DNA of 34,189 bases from an uncultured Anaerolineaceae bacterium (GCA_937967805.1 CALBTC010000225.1:1-34189); one strand, 5' to 3'. Positions 14,083-21,830 are shown, counted from the stretch's first letter. Program-made: numbers and translations. Notes: generated from the sequence alone by a model not told the origin.

Positions 14083-15120
14083 ATGGACCTGGAACGCCCT
14101 GATTTAAGCAACGTTAGCCCCGATGTGCGGGCCTACATCGAAGCGCTGGAAGCTGAGCTGAAAAGCGCCCAATCGAGCCAGACCCGCCGGCACAGCGCCG
14201 ACAGTGAACCCGCCGAACCGCCTACCACGCAGCAAGTCATCACCATCAGCCAGCGGGGGGTGGCCAAAAGGACGGCACGGCATTTATACGGCCGTCAGCG
14301 CCGCAGCGGTATCGGTGTGTTTGATCTGGATGTGGACGAGCATGACTACCCGGCTCATCTGGCCGTAGCCGATGAGAGCGCGCGCCTGCTGCTGTTTAGC
14401 AATTTGGGCCGCGTTTTTCCGCTGTCTGTGGCCGACATCCACCAAACCGAAGAGCTGCGCGCCCCTGGCGAAAGCATCGTCAGCCGCTTTCCCTTCCACG
14501 GCAATGAACACATCATCGGTGCCATTCCCGCAGAGGCAGGCCAGTACGTCATTTTGGCCAGCCAGCGCGGCTGGGTGCAGCGGGTGGCCGCCAGCTACTT
14601 TGGCAGGAGCCTCATCCCCGGTATGTCGTTTCATGACGTGAAGCAAGGCGGGCAGATTACGGCCGTTTGCTGGAGCAACGGCCGTGACGAAATTTTCCTG
14701 GCCACCCAGCAGGCACAAGGTATTCGCTTCCGCGAGACGCAGGTGCCGGCACGCGGCGGCTGCCTGGGGCTGCGCGTCGATCCCAGCGATGAGGTGGTGG
14801 CCGTGGCCAGCGTGACGGAGCGCAGCGGCGTTTTTGTGGTGGGGCACGACGGCAAAGGCACCATCCGCCAGATGAGCGGCTTTCGTATGAACAAAGCCCC
14901 GGGCGCAGGCGGCAAAACCATTTTCAAGAGCGATCAGCTCATCGGTGCCGTGACGGTGCAAGAAGATGATGACATCTTCATTTTGGCCCAGGATGGCAAA
15001 ATCATTCGCTTCCGAGCCGATGAAGTGCCGCCCAAAACAGGAGTGGTGCAGGGAGTCAATTGCATGGAAGTGCGCAATGATGTGGTAACGGCCGTTGCCG
15101 TCGCCACCCTGGAGAATTGA
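14083..15120 (+). CDS. Stand-alone GyrA C-terminal beta-pinwheel protein
   Basis: 345 aa. The N-terminus (about 10-32) is a short charged helix, followed by a Ser/Pro/Glu-rich linker and then, from about residue 50 on, repeating blades of the DNA gyrase A C-terminal type: ITISQRGVAKRT, LLLFSNLGRVFPLSV, VILASQRGWVQRV, IFLATQQAQGIRF, VFVVGHDGKGTIRQM and IFILAQDGKIIRF. A GyrA-box-like RQRRSGIGV is at 71-79. In gyrase this domain wraps DNA; here the breakage-reunion domains are absent, so it is a DNA-bending or gyrase-interacting factor by inference. The start ATG has GGGAG five bases upstream; a TTG at 14050 is rejected. Its stop overlaps the next ORF by one base (TGATG). Confidence 0.88.
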   Translation: MDLERPDLSNVSPDVRAYIEALEAELKSAQSSQTRRHSADSEPAEPPTTQQVITISQRGVAKRTARHLYGRQRRSGIGVFDLDVDEHDYPAHLAVADESARLLLFSNLGRVFPLSVADIHQTEELRAPGESIVSRFPFHGNEHIIGAIPAEAGQYVILASQRGWVQRVAASYFGRSLIPGMSFHDVKQGGQITAVCWSNGRDEIFLATQQAQGIRFRETQVPARGGCLGLRVDPSDEVVAVASVTERSGVFVVGHDGKGTIRQMSGFRMNKAPGAGGKTIFKSDQLIGAVTVQEDDDIFILAQDGKIIRFRADEVPPKTGVVQGVNCMEVRNDVVTAVAVATLEN

Positions 15121-15305
15121 TGACTGTTTTTGAAGATGGTGCAGAATATGGTGCCGATTTTCGCGGCGCACGCAATTATGCCATCGCTGCTGATCTGAAC
15201 ACGCTCAAGCAAGCCAAATTTTCGCTGCCCGAAGCAGTGGCGCTGCTGCACGGGCTGGACATCATTTTGGAGGACCAGTGTAGACCCCAGGACTGGCAGT
15301 CCTGA
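15120..15305 (+). CDS. Short hypothetical protein ending inside a repeat
   Basis: 61 aa, not recognised. The ATG shares a base with the stop of the GyrA-CTD-like gene, so translation is probably coupled. The body is mixed alpha/beta with KQAKFSLPEAVALLHGLDII. The last six or so residues and the TGA are encoded by the left arm of the inverted repeat at 15289, so the original C-terminus may have been replaced. It could also be an unexpressed ORF. Confidence 0.55.
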   Translation: MTVFEDGAEYGADFRGARNYAIAADLNTLKQAKFSLPEAVALLHGLDIILEDQCRPQDWQS

Positions 15306-15350
15306 ATTAAGAAATGTTGCAGTAAATTAAGAGTCAGGACTGCCAGTCCT
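15289..15350. repeat. Inverted pair of near-palindromes (AGGACTG-G-CAGTCCT)
   Basis: AGGACTGGCAGTCCTGA (15289-15305) is the perfect complement of 15334-15350. Each arm is also nearly self-complementary around one central base, so two small hairpins or one long one can form. Related designs with other sequences are at 21784, 25247 and 31375. It precedes the amidohydrolase gene by 29 bases. Confidence 0.9.
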
Positions 15351-15379
15351 CGACTCAATACATCAAAAAAGGACCCAAC

Positions 15380-16561
15380 ATGTTAGACAAAGCCAATGCA
15401 TTACACGATGAACTCATCCGGCTGCGGCGTGACATCCACGCCCATCCCGAACTGGGATTTCAGGAATTCAGAACGGCCGCACTCGTGGCCGATACCCTCA
15501 CTGAATTGGGTATCGACGTCAAAACCGGCGTCGGACGCACCGGCGTGGTGGGCCAGATTGGCACGGGCGACGGCCCTACCATTGCCATTCGCGCCGACAT
15601 GGACGCCCTGCCCATCCTGCAAAAGTCCGATGCGCCATATAAATCGCAAAACGAGGGCGTGATGCACGCCTGCGGCCATGATTCGCACACCGCCATGCTG
15701 CTGGGGGCAGCCCACCTGCTCAAGCAAAGCCTGGCCGACGGCGGCTGGCAGGGCAACGTGCGCTTCCTCTTCCAGCCTTCTGAAGAAGCATTTGACGAGA
15801 ACGGCATTAGCGGGGCTACCGCCATGATCGCCGATGGCGCGCTGGAGGACGTCGATGCCGTCATTGCCCTGCACGTCATCTCCAACCAGCCGGCCGGCCA
15901 GCTGCGCTTTCAGGACGGCTGCTCAATGGCCAATGTAGATTCATTTCAGGCCTGGGTACGCGGCGACGGCGGCCACGGCGCATACCCGCATACCGGCAGC
16001 GACCCGCTGCACATGCTCAGCCTGATTTTGCCGGCCATCTATGCCATTCCTTCGCGGCGTATCGATCCGCTGCGCGGCTGCGTGGTGAGTTTGGGCGAGA
16101 TCAGCGGCGGGGCTGCCCCGAACGTGATTCCCAATGAAGTGTACATCCAGGGCACGATCCGCTCTTTCCACGACGAAGTGCGCAAGCAGTTGTGGGCCGA
16201 GGTGGAGAATGCCTTTAAACTCAGCCAGCAGATGGGCGGCAGCTATGAGTTCAAGCTCAGCAAAGGGTATCCGGCGCTGTACAACGACGCCCAGGTGAAT
16301 GGCTGGCTGCGGGATGTGGCTCAGGAGATTGCCGGGGAAACGGCCGTAACCGACACCGAATTTGGCATGGGGGCCGAAGATTTTGCCTACATGACACGCG
16401 AAGCAAAAGGGGCTATGTTTATGCTGGGCGCGGCCATCGACGACGGCGTGCTGCGCCACCACCACACCGATATTTTTGACATCGACGAAAACGTTTTGCC
16501 CCTGGGTACGGCGATTCTAGCTGAAACCGCTCACCGTTTTGTTACTGGCAAAGTGCGCTAA
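15380..16561 (+). CDS. M20 family amidohydrolase / metallopeptidase
   Basis: 393 aa, the normal length for the M20D group (N-acyl-amino-acid amidohydrolase, hippurate or IAA-amino acid hydrolase). Seen: RRDIHAHPELGFQE at the N-terminus, AIRADMDALPI (about 69-79), the metal motif MHACGHDSHTAMLLGAA (Cys98, His100, His103), FQPSEEAF with the catalytic/metal Glu pair, a GHGAYPH dimerisation-domain motif, and FGMGAEDFAYM followed by a C-terminal HHHTDIFDID. It removes acyl groups from N-acyl amino acids or cleaves peptides; the natural substrate is not clear. AAAGGA lies just upstream of the ATG. No signal peptide, so cytoplasmic. Confidence 0.94.
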   Translation: MLDKANALHDELIRLRRDIHAHPELGFQEFRTAALVADTLTELGIDVKTGVGRTGVVGQIGTGDGPTIAIRADMDALPILQKSDAPYKSQNEGVMHACGHDSHTAMLLGAAHLLKQSLADGGWQGNVRFLFQPSEEAFDENGISGATAMIADGALEDVDAVIALHVISNQPAGQLRFQDGCSMANVDSFQAWVRGDGGHGAYPHTGSDPLHMLSLILPAIYAIPSRRIDPLRGCVVSLGEISGGAAPNVIPNEVYIQGTIRSFHDEVRKQLWAEVENAFKLSQQMGGSYEFKLSKGYPALYNDAQVNGWLRDVAQEIAGETAVTDTEFGMGAEDFAYMTREAKGAMFMLGAAIDDGVLRHHHTDIFDIDENVLPLGTAILAETAHRFVTGKVR

Positions 16562-16639
16562 AAAGTTTGACACAACGCCACAAATGTGCAGAATTTGTCA
16601 CAAAAGCGGCAAGCGCGTGTGAAGAATCTACGGATGTAT

Positions 16640-16645
16640 TATAAT
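16640..16645 (+). promoter_or_regulatory. TATAAT box upstream of the V4R gene
   Basis: The 208-base gap 16562-16769 holds no gene. It contains a perfect TATAAT, giving a leader of about 120 bases to the V4R gene. The -35 region is not consensus. A TTGACA at 16567 is too far away to pair with it. Confidence 0.45.
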
Positions 16646-16769
16646 AGCGCCGTCCTATTGAGAATTGAGAAGTTCTGGCTTTCTGTAAGAGCGGGAAACG
16701 CTTTGAAATTAAAAATCCTTATGCACCCGCTTTTACCCCCATTTTCATTCATGTCGTTGGAGGTTAGTT

Positions 16770-17402
16770 ATGGCAGGTCCTGCAAATGAAGATAAGTTTT
16801 ACCCAAACCGGTGGGTACGCATCATTTTAATTGCTACAGAAGAAATTGTAGGCAAGAATGGTGTGAACGCCTTACTCAACATGGGTCGCCTATCTCACTA
16901 CATCGACAATTATCCGCCTGACAATATGAAAAAAGAGGTCCCGTTTGCCCACGTAGGCCAGCTTCAGGAGGCGTTCTGGGATATGTATGGGGCTCGTGGT
17001 GCTCGGGCTTTTGCTGTACGCGCCGGCAAGAAAACCTTCAACGACGGCCTGGACAGTTTTGGCTCTGTGGCTACGGCCGCGCGCGCCGCCATGAAGATTG
17101 GTTCACTAGAACGACGCATTGGGCTTGGATTACAATTTTTTGCCAAATTTTTTAACCAGGTAAGTGACCAGGAAGTGTCGCTGACAGATGATGACAAATC
17201 GTGGTACTGGAACATTCTGGTTTGCCCCATGTGCACCAATCGCGACACCGACTCGCCGGTTTGCCATTTGGCCGTCGGCGTGCTGCAAGGCGCACTGGAA
17301 AACTTTGTCGATTCAGACAAACGCTTCAACGTTTCGCCAACCCAGTGTATTGGCCAGGGGGATGAGTTTGGCATTGTGGCTATCGACAAAGAACCCCTGT
17401 AA
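16770..17402 (+). CDS. V4R (4-vinyl reductase) domain protein
   Basis: 210 aa. The C-terminal third matches the V4R small-molecule-binding domain: CPMCTNRDTDSPVCHLAVGV, LQGALENFV, and TQCIGQGDEFGIVAI. Cys152, Cys155, Cys165, His166 and Cys193 are candidate metal ligands. V4R domains occur in BchJ-type proteins and in ligand-sensing regulators. The N-terminal part (about 12-110) is helical with RWVRIILIATEEIVG and LQEAFWDMYGARGARAFAVR, similar in style to stand-alone V4R proteins of Chloroflexi. A strong GGAGG precedes the ATG. It has its own promoter and terminator, so it is likely monocistronic. A sensor role is inferred; no DNA-binding domain is seen. Confidence 0.85.
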   Translation: MAGPANEDKFYPNRWVRIILIATEEIVGKNGVNALLNMGRLSHYIDNYPPDNMKKEVPFAHVGQLQEAFWDMYGARGARAFAVRAGKKTFNDGLDSFGSVATAARAAMKIGSLERRIGLGLQFFAKFFNQVSDQEVSLTDDDKSWYWNILVCPMCTNRDTDSPVCHLAVGVLQGALENFVDSDKRFNVSPTQCIGQGDEFGIVAIDKEPL

Positions 17403-17431
17403 ACCCTACAAATTCCGTACAGGTTTGCGAC

Positions 17432-17463
17432 AAAAGCGCCCCCTACAGGAGGCGCTTTTTTTG
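17432..17463 (+). terminator. Rho-independent terminator after the V4R gene
   Basis: AAAGCGCC (17433-17440) pairs with GGCGCTTT (17451-17458) and merges into a run of seven T. It lies 30 bases after the stop codon. Confidence 0.88.
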
Positions 17464-17515
17464 TTGGTACTCGTTCGGAACGGCCGTTCTATAGATATTT
17501 TCCCTCATTCTTATG

Positions 17516-17521
17516 TATAAT
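17516..17521 (+). promoter_or_regulatory. TATAAT box and long leader of the secreted repeat protein
   Basis: A perfect TATAAT lies in the 287-base gap between the V4R terminator and the ATG at 17690, giving a leader of about 160 bases. No consensus -35 is seen. The leader has no visible ORF of its own apart from an unlikely in-frame extension of the next gene, and ends with the perfect Shine-Dalgarno AAGGAGG (17678-17684). Confidence 0.45.
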
Positions 17522-17689
17522 GCCTTCACCGTATTGTCCGATTTGTTTCCTTATAAGAAGCAGGAGGGATTGGCGGCTTCGACCCAATTGCACGTGTCCT
17601 ATAAGTATCATCTGATCAGTCTGCGGCTTTTGTCCTGGAAGAGCGGTCTTGTCACTTGCACCCCTGCATCATTTCCGAAGGAGGTTTTA

Positions 17690-18769
17690 ATGTTTCATCA
17701 TAAATTATCTTTGGCAGCATTCGGCCGTTTCTGGCGAAATAAAGCCGGGGCTTTGGCGCTGCTTCTACTCGCTTTATTATTTGGCGCCGGCACGGCTGCT
17801 TCCAGTTCGTTGGCCATCCCGACGATTAGCATCACCAGCGTGAAGGCAGGCGAATCTGTGACCATCCAGACGCACAACTTTCCTGCCGGGCAAACGTTCA
17901 CCGTGCGCATGAACAAGATGGGCACGCTGGGCGCTGGCGGTACTATTGTCGGCACGCTGGATTCTGGCGCAGGGGGGTCCCTGTCTGCCACCTATACCAT
18001 CCCCGATGGCCTAAAAGGGGATGCCCAGGTGGCCATTCGCCTGGACAGCGCCCAGGGATATTACAGCTACAACTGGTTTTACAACAATACAGCACCCGGA
18101 CCTGGCCCAGCACCTGGACCGATTTACACCGGCATTCCCACCTTTAAGGTGACCAGCGTAACTGCCGGCGAAAGCGTCACGATCCAAACCAACAACTTCC
18201 CGGCCAACATGACCTTTTACGTGACAATGGGCAAGATGTATACGCGGGGTATCGGCGGCATCAACGTCGGCTCGCTGAATTCCGGCGCCGGCGGCACGCT
18301 CACGGCGACATTTGATATTCCCGAAGCTTTAGCCAACGATGCGCGCATCTCTATCCGGGCTCAAACGGCCCACGCCAATCCATTCTACGCCTATAACTGG
18401 TTCCACAACGCCACAGGCGGCGACGGTGGCCCCATTGGCGGCGGCGACCCGATTTACACCGGTATTCCCACCTTCACCGTTTGCAGCGTCACCAGGGATG
18501 GTGATGTCACCATCTTGACCAAAAACTTCCCCAAGAACCAGACCTTTGCTGTGACGATGGGCCCAATGTACACGCGCGGTATTGGCGGCACATCGGTAGG
18601 TACGCTGGCGTCTGGAGATAACAGCAGCGCCCGCTACACGTTCAACATTCCCGACGGACTAGACGGATCTGCGCGCATCTCCATCCGGGCCCAAACGGCT
18701 CACGCCAATCAGTTCTATGCTTACAACTGGTTCTACAACACAACCACAACGACGGATTTTTGTCCCTGA
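17690..18769 (+). CDS. Secreted protein of three tandem beta-type domains
   Basis: 359 aa. A signal sequence or membrane anchor lies at about 18-38 (ALALLLLALLFGAGTA). Three homologous domains of about 92 residues follow at about 43-134, 149-242 and 259-352. Each has IPT-(I/F), SV-x-x-G-x-x-VTI, NFP-x-x-x-TF-x-V-x-M, an IGG/AGG turn, VG-x-L, IP-x-x-L, IR and ends YNWF-x-N. Gly/Pro-rich linkers separate them. Domains 2 and 3 are closest (both have MYTRGIGG and RAQTAHAN), pointing to recent duplication. Only domain 3 has Cys (265), with another at the tail (358). From memory, similar domains occur in Chloroflexi secreted proteins but have no named function. Likely cell-surface or adhesive. The start is set by AAGGAGG. 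Confidence 0.87.
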   Translation: MFHHKLSLAAFGRFWRNKAGALALLLLALLFGAGTAASSSLAIPTISITSVKAGESVTIQTHNFPAGQTFTVRMNKMGTLGAGGTIVGTLDSGAGGSLSATYTIPDGLKGDAQVAIRLDSAQGYYSYNWFYNNTAPGPGPAPGPIYTGIPTFKVTSVTAGESVTIQTNNFPANMTFYVTMGKMYTRGIGGINVGSLNSGAGGTLTATFDIPEALANDARISIRAQTAHANPFYAYNWFHNATGGDGGPIGGGDPIYTGIPTFTVCSVTRDGDVTILTKNFPKNQTFAVTMGPMYTRGIGGTSVGTLASGDNSSARYTFNIPDGLDGSARISIRAQTAHANQFYAYNWFYNTTTTTDFCP

Positions 18770-18814
18770 TTTTTTAGTGGACGGTTCTCACCTTTAACTG
18801 GCAAAACTTTAGAT

Positions 18815-18850
18815 CAATCCCTGGAAACGGCCGTTTCCAGGGATTGTTTT
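18815..18850 (+). terminator. Terminator built on the ACGGCCGT palindrome
   Basis: Bases 18815-18846 form a perfect 32-base palindrome (CAATCCCTGGAAACGG and its complement) whose centre is AAACGGCCGTTT, followed by TTTT. It ends the secreted-protein gene. The genome-wide octamer here supplies the tip of the hairpin. Confidence 0.87.
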
Positions 18851-18878
18851 GAGCGTTCTCACCAATCCCTGCTAAACT
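18849..18878 (+). promoter_or_regulatory. Promoter of the ABC exporter locus
   Basis: TTGAGC (18849-18854), an 18-base spacer and TAAACT (18873-18878) are followed after eight bases by the ATG at 18887. The -35 box starts in the T-run of the preceding terminator. No ribosome-binding site is seen, so the mRNA is probably leaderless. Confidence 0.55.
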
Positions 18879-18886
18879 TAAGCTCC

Positions 18887-19558
18887 ATGATTGAGCTAAC
18901 CCAACTGCAAAAAGTGGTGCAGCAAAACACCCTCATTAACATTCCCAGCCTCATGGTGGCAGCAGGGGAAATCACGGCCGTTTCCGGTTTAGCAGCCGTG
19001 CACAAAGATACCTTCATCCAACTCATCACCGGGCTGACGCCGCCCACCGCCGGGCAAATTCGGCTGGCAGATATCGATCCCTATGAACACCGCACCCTTT
19101 TTGCCCAAAAAGTGGGCATTCTACCGGCGGAAAATGGCCTGTATGAACGCCTCACTGCCCGGCAAAACCTGGAATTTTACTGTCGCCTTTATGGAGTGCC
19201 GCTCAACAGAGCCGTTGAAATGCTCACCCTGGTCGGCCTCCAAGACCAAACCCAGGTCCGGGTACAGCATCTGGCACCAGAGCTGGCTCGCCGTTTGGCA
19301 CTGGGGCGTGCCCTTTTGCACCGACCACATATTCTCCTTCTTGTTGACCCATTTAATAAGAGTTCGCCTGCGTCCATATCGCTCATCAGCCAGGTGCTGC
19401 GCCAGCAGGCGGCTGATGGCACGGCCGTTTTGCTGATTGCTGACGAGAGTGCGGCGGTGACGGCCGTTTGCCAAACGATCATCATTATGAACCAGGGGCG
19501 ACTCAGCCACAGCTACACCCCCGGCGACCAGCCCACCCCGCAAAAATCCACCCTTTAA
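18887..19558 (+). CDS. Degenerate ABC ATPase (catalytic motifs lost)
   Basis: 223 aa with the overall layout of an ABC-2 type ATPase: a beta start MIELTQLQKV, LITGLTPPTAGQIRLADIDP, VGILPAENGLYERLTARQNL and a MNQGRLSHS end. The catalytic motifs are eroded. Walker A reads GLAAVHKDT (34-42; Lys40 kept, glycines lost), the Q-loop Gln is missing, the signature is LAPEL (129-133) instead of LSGGQ, Walker B HILLLVDPF keeps Asp154 but lacks the catalytic Glu, and the switch His is replaced (ADESA). The frame is nonetheless open and full length, so this looks like a maintained pseudo-ATPase. An intact ATPase and a permease follow; a heterodimer with one dead nucleotide site is a reasonable inference. 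Confidence 0.8.
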   Translation: MIELTQLQKVVQQNTLINIPSLMVAAGEITAVSGLAAVHKDTFIQLITGLTPPTAGQIRLADIDPYEHRTLFAQKVGILPAENGLYERLTARQNLEFYCRLYGVPLNRAVEMLTLVGLQDQTQVRVQHLAPELARRLALGRALLHRPHILLLVDPFNKSSPASISLISQVLRQQAADGTAVLLIADESAAVTAVCQTIIIMNQGRLSHSYTPGDQPTPQKSTL

Positions 19559-19596
19559 CAGCCGTGCCCGTTGGCAACTTAACTTATCGATTGCTC

Positions 19597-19617
19597 GTAT
19601 GGATACCGTCTCCATAC
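19597..19617. other. Small hairpin before the NatA-type ATPase gene
   Basis: GTATGGA and TCCATAC pair over a 7-base loop in the 111-base gap 19559-19669. No T-run follows. It may be an operator or a processing hairpin; there is nothing else clear in the gap apart from AAGGAAAG before the ATG. Confidence 0.3.
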
Positions 19618-19669
19618 TGAATCATCCTTACCAAATGAAGGCGTCCACATTCAAGTCAAGGAAAGAACA

Positions 19670-20440
19670 ATGATCGAGATTAGAAATTTGAGAAAATATT
19701 ACGGTGAAGACAACAGTATTAAAGCAGTTGACGACATCTCTTTTGTTTGCCCGGATGGGCAAATCACCGGCCTGCTCGGCCCCAATGGAGCGGGCAAAAC
19801 GACCACGCTGCGCATGATCTCCGGTCTTATCAAGCCAATGGGCGGCAACGTCATTGTGGATAACCACGACGTGATCAACGACCCGCGCGCCGTGCGCCAG
19901 GCATTGGGCGTGCAGGCAGATATGAACGGCGTGTATCCCCGGCTGTCGCCGCGTGAACAGTTTCGTTATTACGGCCGTTTCTACGGTCTCAAAGGTCAGA
20001 AGTTGGAATCCCGCATCCAGGCCATTATCGATGAGCTAAAAATGGATGAAATTGCCGACCGCCGCGCTGAAGGGTTTAGCCGGGGCCAGCGGCAAAAAGT
20101 TGTGCTGGGGCGCGCCCTGGTGCACAACCCGCCCAACATCATTATGGATGAGCCCACCAACGGCCTGGACGTGATGGCTGTGCGCGACACCCGCAACACC
20201 ATTCGCGACATGCGCGACCAGGGGCGCTGCGTCCTGTTTAGCACCCACTACATGGACGAAGCGGAACGACTCTGCGACAACATCGCCATCATTGTGAATG
20301 GCAAAATTATCGCTTTTGGCACGCCCATCGACCTCATGCAAAGGACCGGCAAGGACAATTTGGAAGATGCTTTTGTGTCGCTGGCCGGTCAGGTTGGGTT
20401 GGAACGGAGTGAATACGGCCGTCAGCAAATCAATGGTTAG
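19670..20440 (+). CDS. ABC exporter ATP-binding subunit, NatA-type
   Basis: 256 aa, intact ABC ATPase. Walker A is GPNGAGKT (37-44), the Q-loop region LGVQADMNGVYPRLSPREQ follows, the signature is FSRGQRQK, Walker B NIIMDEPTNGLD has the catalytic Glu, and the switch is STHYMDEAERLCD. The group (NatA/CcmA-like) drives ABC-2 exporters of sodium, drugs or polymers. It is followed by a matching permease. The stop codon TAG (20438-20440) lies inside the left arm of an intergenic inverted repeat, so the C-terminus may have been set by that repeat. Confidence 0.95.
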   Translation: MIEIRNLRKYYGEDNSIKAVDDISFVCPDGQITGLLGPNGAGKTTTLRMISGLIKPMGGNVIVDNHDVINDPRAVRQALGVQADMNGVYPRLSPREQFRYYGRFYGLKGQKLESRIQAIIDELKMDEIADRRAEGFSRGQRQKVVLGRALVHNPPNIIMDEPTNGLDVMAVRDTRNTIRDMRDQGRCVLFSTHYMDEAERLCDNIAIIVNGKIIAFGTPIDLMQRTGKDNLEDAFVSLAGQVGLERSEYGRQQING

Positions 20441-20504
20441 TGGTTGGTGGCTAGTGGCTGGTACAACTCATGAACCAACCACCAACAAACCATCAACTAG
20501 CAAC
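20435..20504. repeat. Inverted repeat of GGTTGGTGG/CTAG units
   Basis: The left arm GGTTAGTGGTTGGTGGCTAG (from 20435) and the right part with CCAACCACCAAC and CTAGCAACC (to 20504) are imperfect complements built from short related units. It contains the stop codon of the upstream ATPase and fills the gap to the permease. Confidence 0.82.
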
Positions 20505-20523
20505 CTAAAAACAGGAAAACATC

Positions 20524-21714
20524 ATGTTAAACAACATCTTAAACATCTGGCAAAAAGAACTGATGGACATCGTGCGTGACCGCAAAGGGTTGCGCCAGAC
20601 GCTGGTCGTGCCGCTCGTTTTGGGCATTTTTTACGCCGTGCTCAATCCATTACTGGGCAGCTTGGTCGATTCCCGCCAGGAAGACACGCTGGTGCTTCCG
20701 GTACAGGGATTGGAGTTTGCCGGCGACGAATTTATCGAAACCTTTGCCCAGTTCGGCATTGAGCTGGAACCGTTCAGCGGCGATCTGGAGGCAACCGTGG
20801 CGAGTGCCGAAGAAGCTGCCGGCCTCATCTTTACGCCCGGCTTTAGTGAAAACGTGGCCGAGGAACAGGAAGCCACCTTGATTGTGCGAACAAACAACAC
20901 CGCCGGTGGCCTGTTTGGCGGGGGCATTTCGTTGGGTCGGCTGGAGCTGGCGCTGAATGCTTACAACCAGCAAATTACGGTGCAGCGGTTAACCGAACGC
21001 AACGTCGATTTGTCGGTGCTGGCTCCTGTGACGCTGGATATGGAAGATTTGGCCTCGCCGGCGCAGCGGGCCGGAGCCGCAGCCGCCTTCTTCCTGCCCA
21101 TCTTGGTGGCGATTTCGGCCGTACAGGGTGGCATGTTTATCGCCATCGACGTGACCGCCGGCGAGAAAGAGCGGGGCACGCTGGAATCTTTGCTGGTTAC
21201 GCCCAGCAGCGATGTAGAGATTTTTGTAGGTAAGCTGGCATCCGTGTTTACGGTGACGGCCGTACCCATTGCCCTGACCCTCTTTGGTTTTTGGATTGCC
21301 AGTACGCTGCTGCCTGAATCCATGACCGAAGGCGCCGGCGCGCTGCCCGTGGCCGTGATTTTGCAGGCCATCCTGGTTTCTTTGCCGCTGGCCCTGTTTG
21401 CCAACGTCATCCTGATGATCATCAGCATTCGCACCAAGACGTTTAAAGATGCCCAATCTGCCTTAACCCCGGTTGTGTTTGTCGTGCTCTTTGTGGCCAT
21501 GGCTGCCGCCTTTGTTCCACCTACAGGTGCCAGTCTGACCTACTTGATCCCCGTGTACGGCACTTCGGCCGTCGTTGGCGTGCTGACGTTGGGTGGAATC
21601 GTTCCGGCAAACGCCGTCTTGTTTAGCATCATCGGCAATGTCGCGGGCACGGCGATTGGGGTTATATTCGCCATGCAAATCTTCAACCGCGAGCGACTAC
21701 TTTACAGTATGTAA
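20524..21714 (+). CDS. ABC-2 type permease, NatB-like
   Basis: 396 aa. Topology is as in NatB/YhaP: a cytoplasmic start (IWQKELMDIVRDRKGL, the typical QKE-x-x-x-x-RD entry), TM1 at about 27-45, a large extracytoplasmic domain (about 48-185) with acidic stretches, then about five membrane segments in the C-half (for instance AAFFLPILVAISAVQGGM, VFTVTAVPIALTLFGFWI, ILVSLPLALFANVILMII, PVVFVVLFVAMAAAFV). The motif GEKERGTLESLLVTP between TM2 and TM3 is the ATPase-contact signature of ABC-2 exporters. It works with the intact ATPase upstream and perhaps with the degenerate one. The exported substrate is not evident. Confidence 0.93.
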   Translation: MLNNILNIWQKELMDIVRDRKGLRQTLVVPLVLGIFYAVLNPLLGSLVDSRQEDTLVLPVQGLEFAGDEFIETFAQFGIELEPFSGDLEATVASAEEAAGLIFTPGFSENVAEEQEATLIVRTNNTAGGLFGGGISLGRLELALNAYNQQITVQRLTERNVDLSVLAPVTLDMEDLASPAQRAGAAAAFFLPILVAISAVQGGMFIAIDVTAGEKERGTLESLLVTPSSDVEIFVGKLASVFTVTAVPIALTLFGFWIASTLLPESMTEGAGALPVAVILQAILVSLPLALFANVILMIISIRTKTFKDAQSALTPVVFVVLFVAMAAAFVPPTGASLTYLIPVYGTSAVVGVLTLGGIVPANAVLFSIIGNVAGTAIGVIFAMQIFNRERLLYSM

Positions 21715-21783
21715 TGCGGCCTTATATGGACCGCGCCTCATAGCTTTAAAGAACAAATGATGCCGGGAGAGTTTTGATGAGAA

Positions 21784-21830
21784 GCCTGGCAGGGCTTGAT
21801 TACAACCTTTTTGCTTAAGCCCTGTCAGGT
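21784..21830. repeat. Inverted pair of near-palindromes (AAGCCCTGTCAGG type)
   Basis: GCCTGGCAGGGCTT (21784-21797) and AAGCCCTGTCAGGT (21817-21830) are complementary at 12 of 14 positions, and each half is nearly self-complementary. CTTTTA follows, so it may act as a weak terminator for the exporter locus. It lies in the 337-base gap 21715-22051, which holds no gene. Confidence 0.75.
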
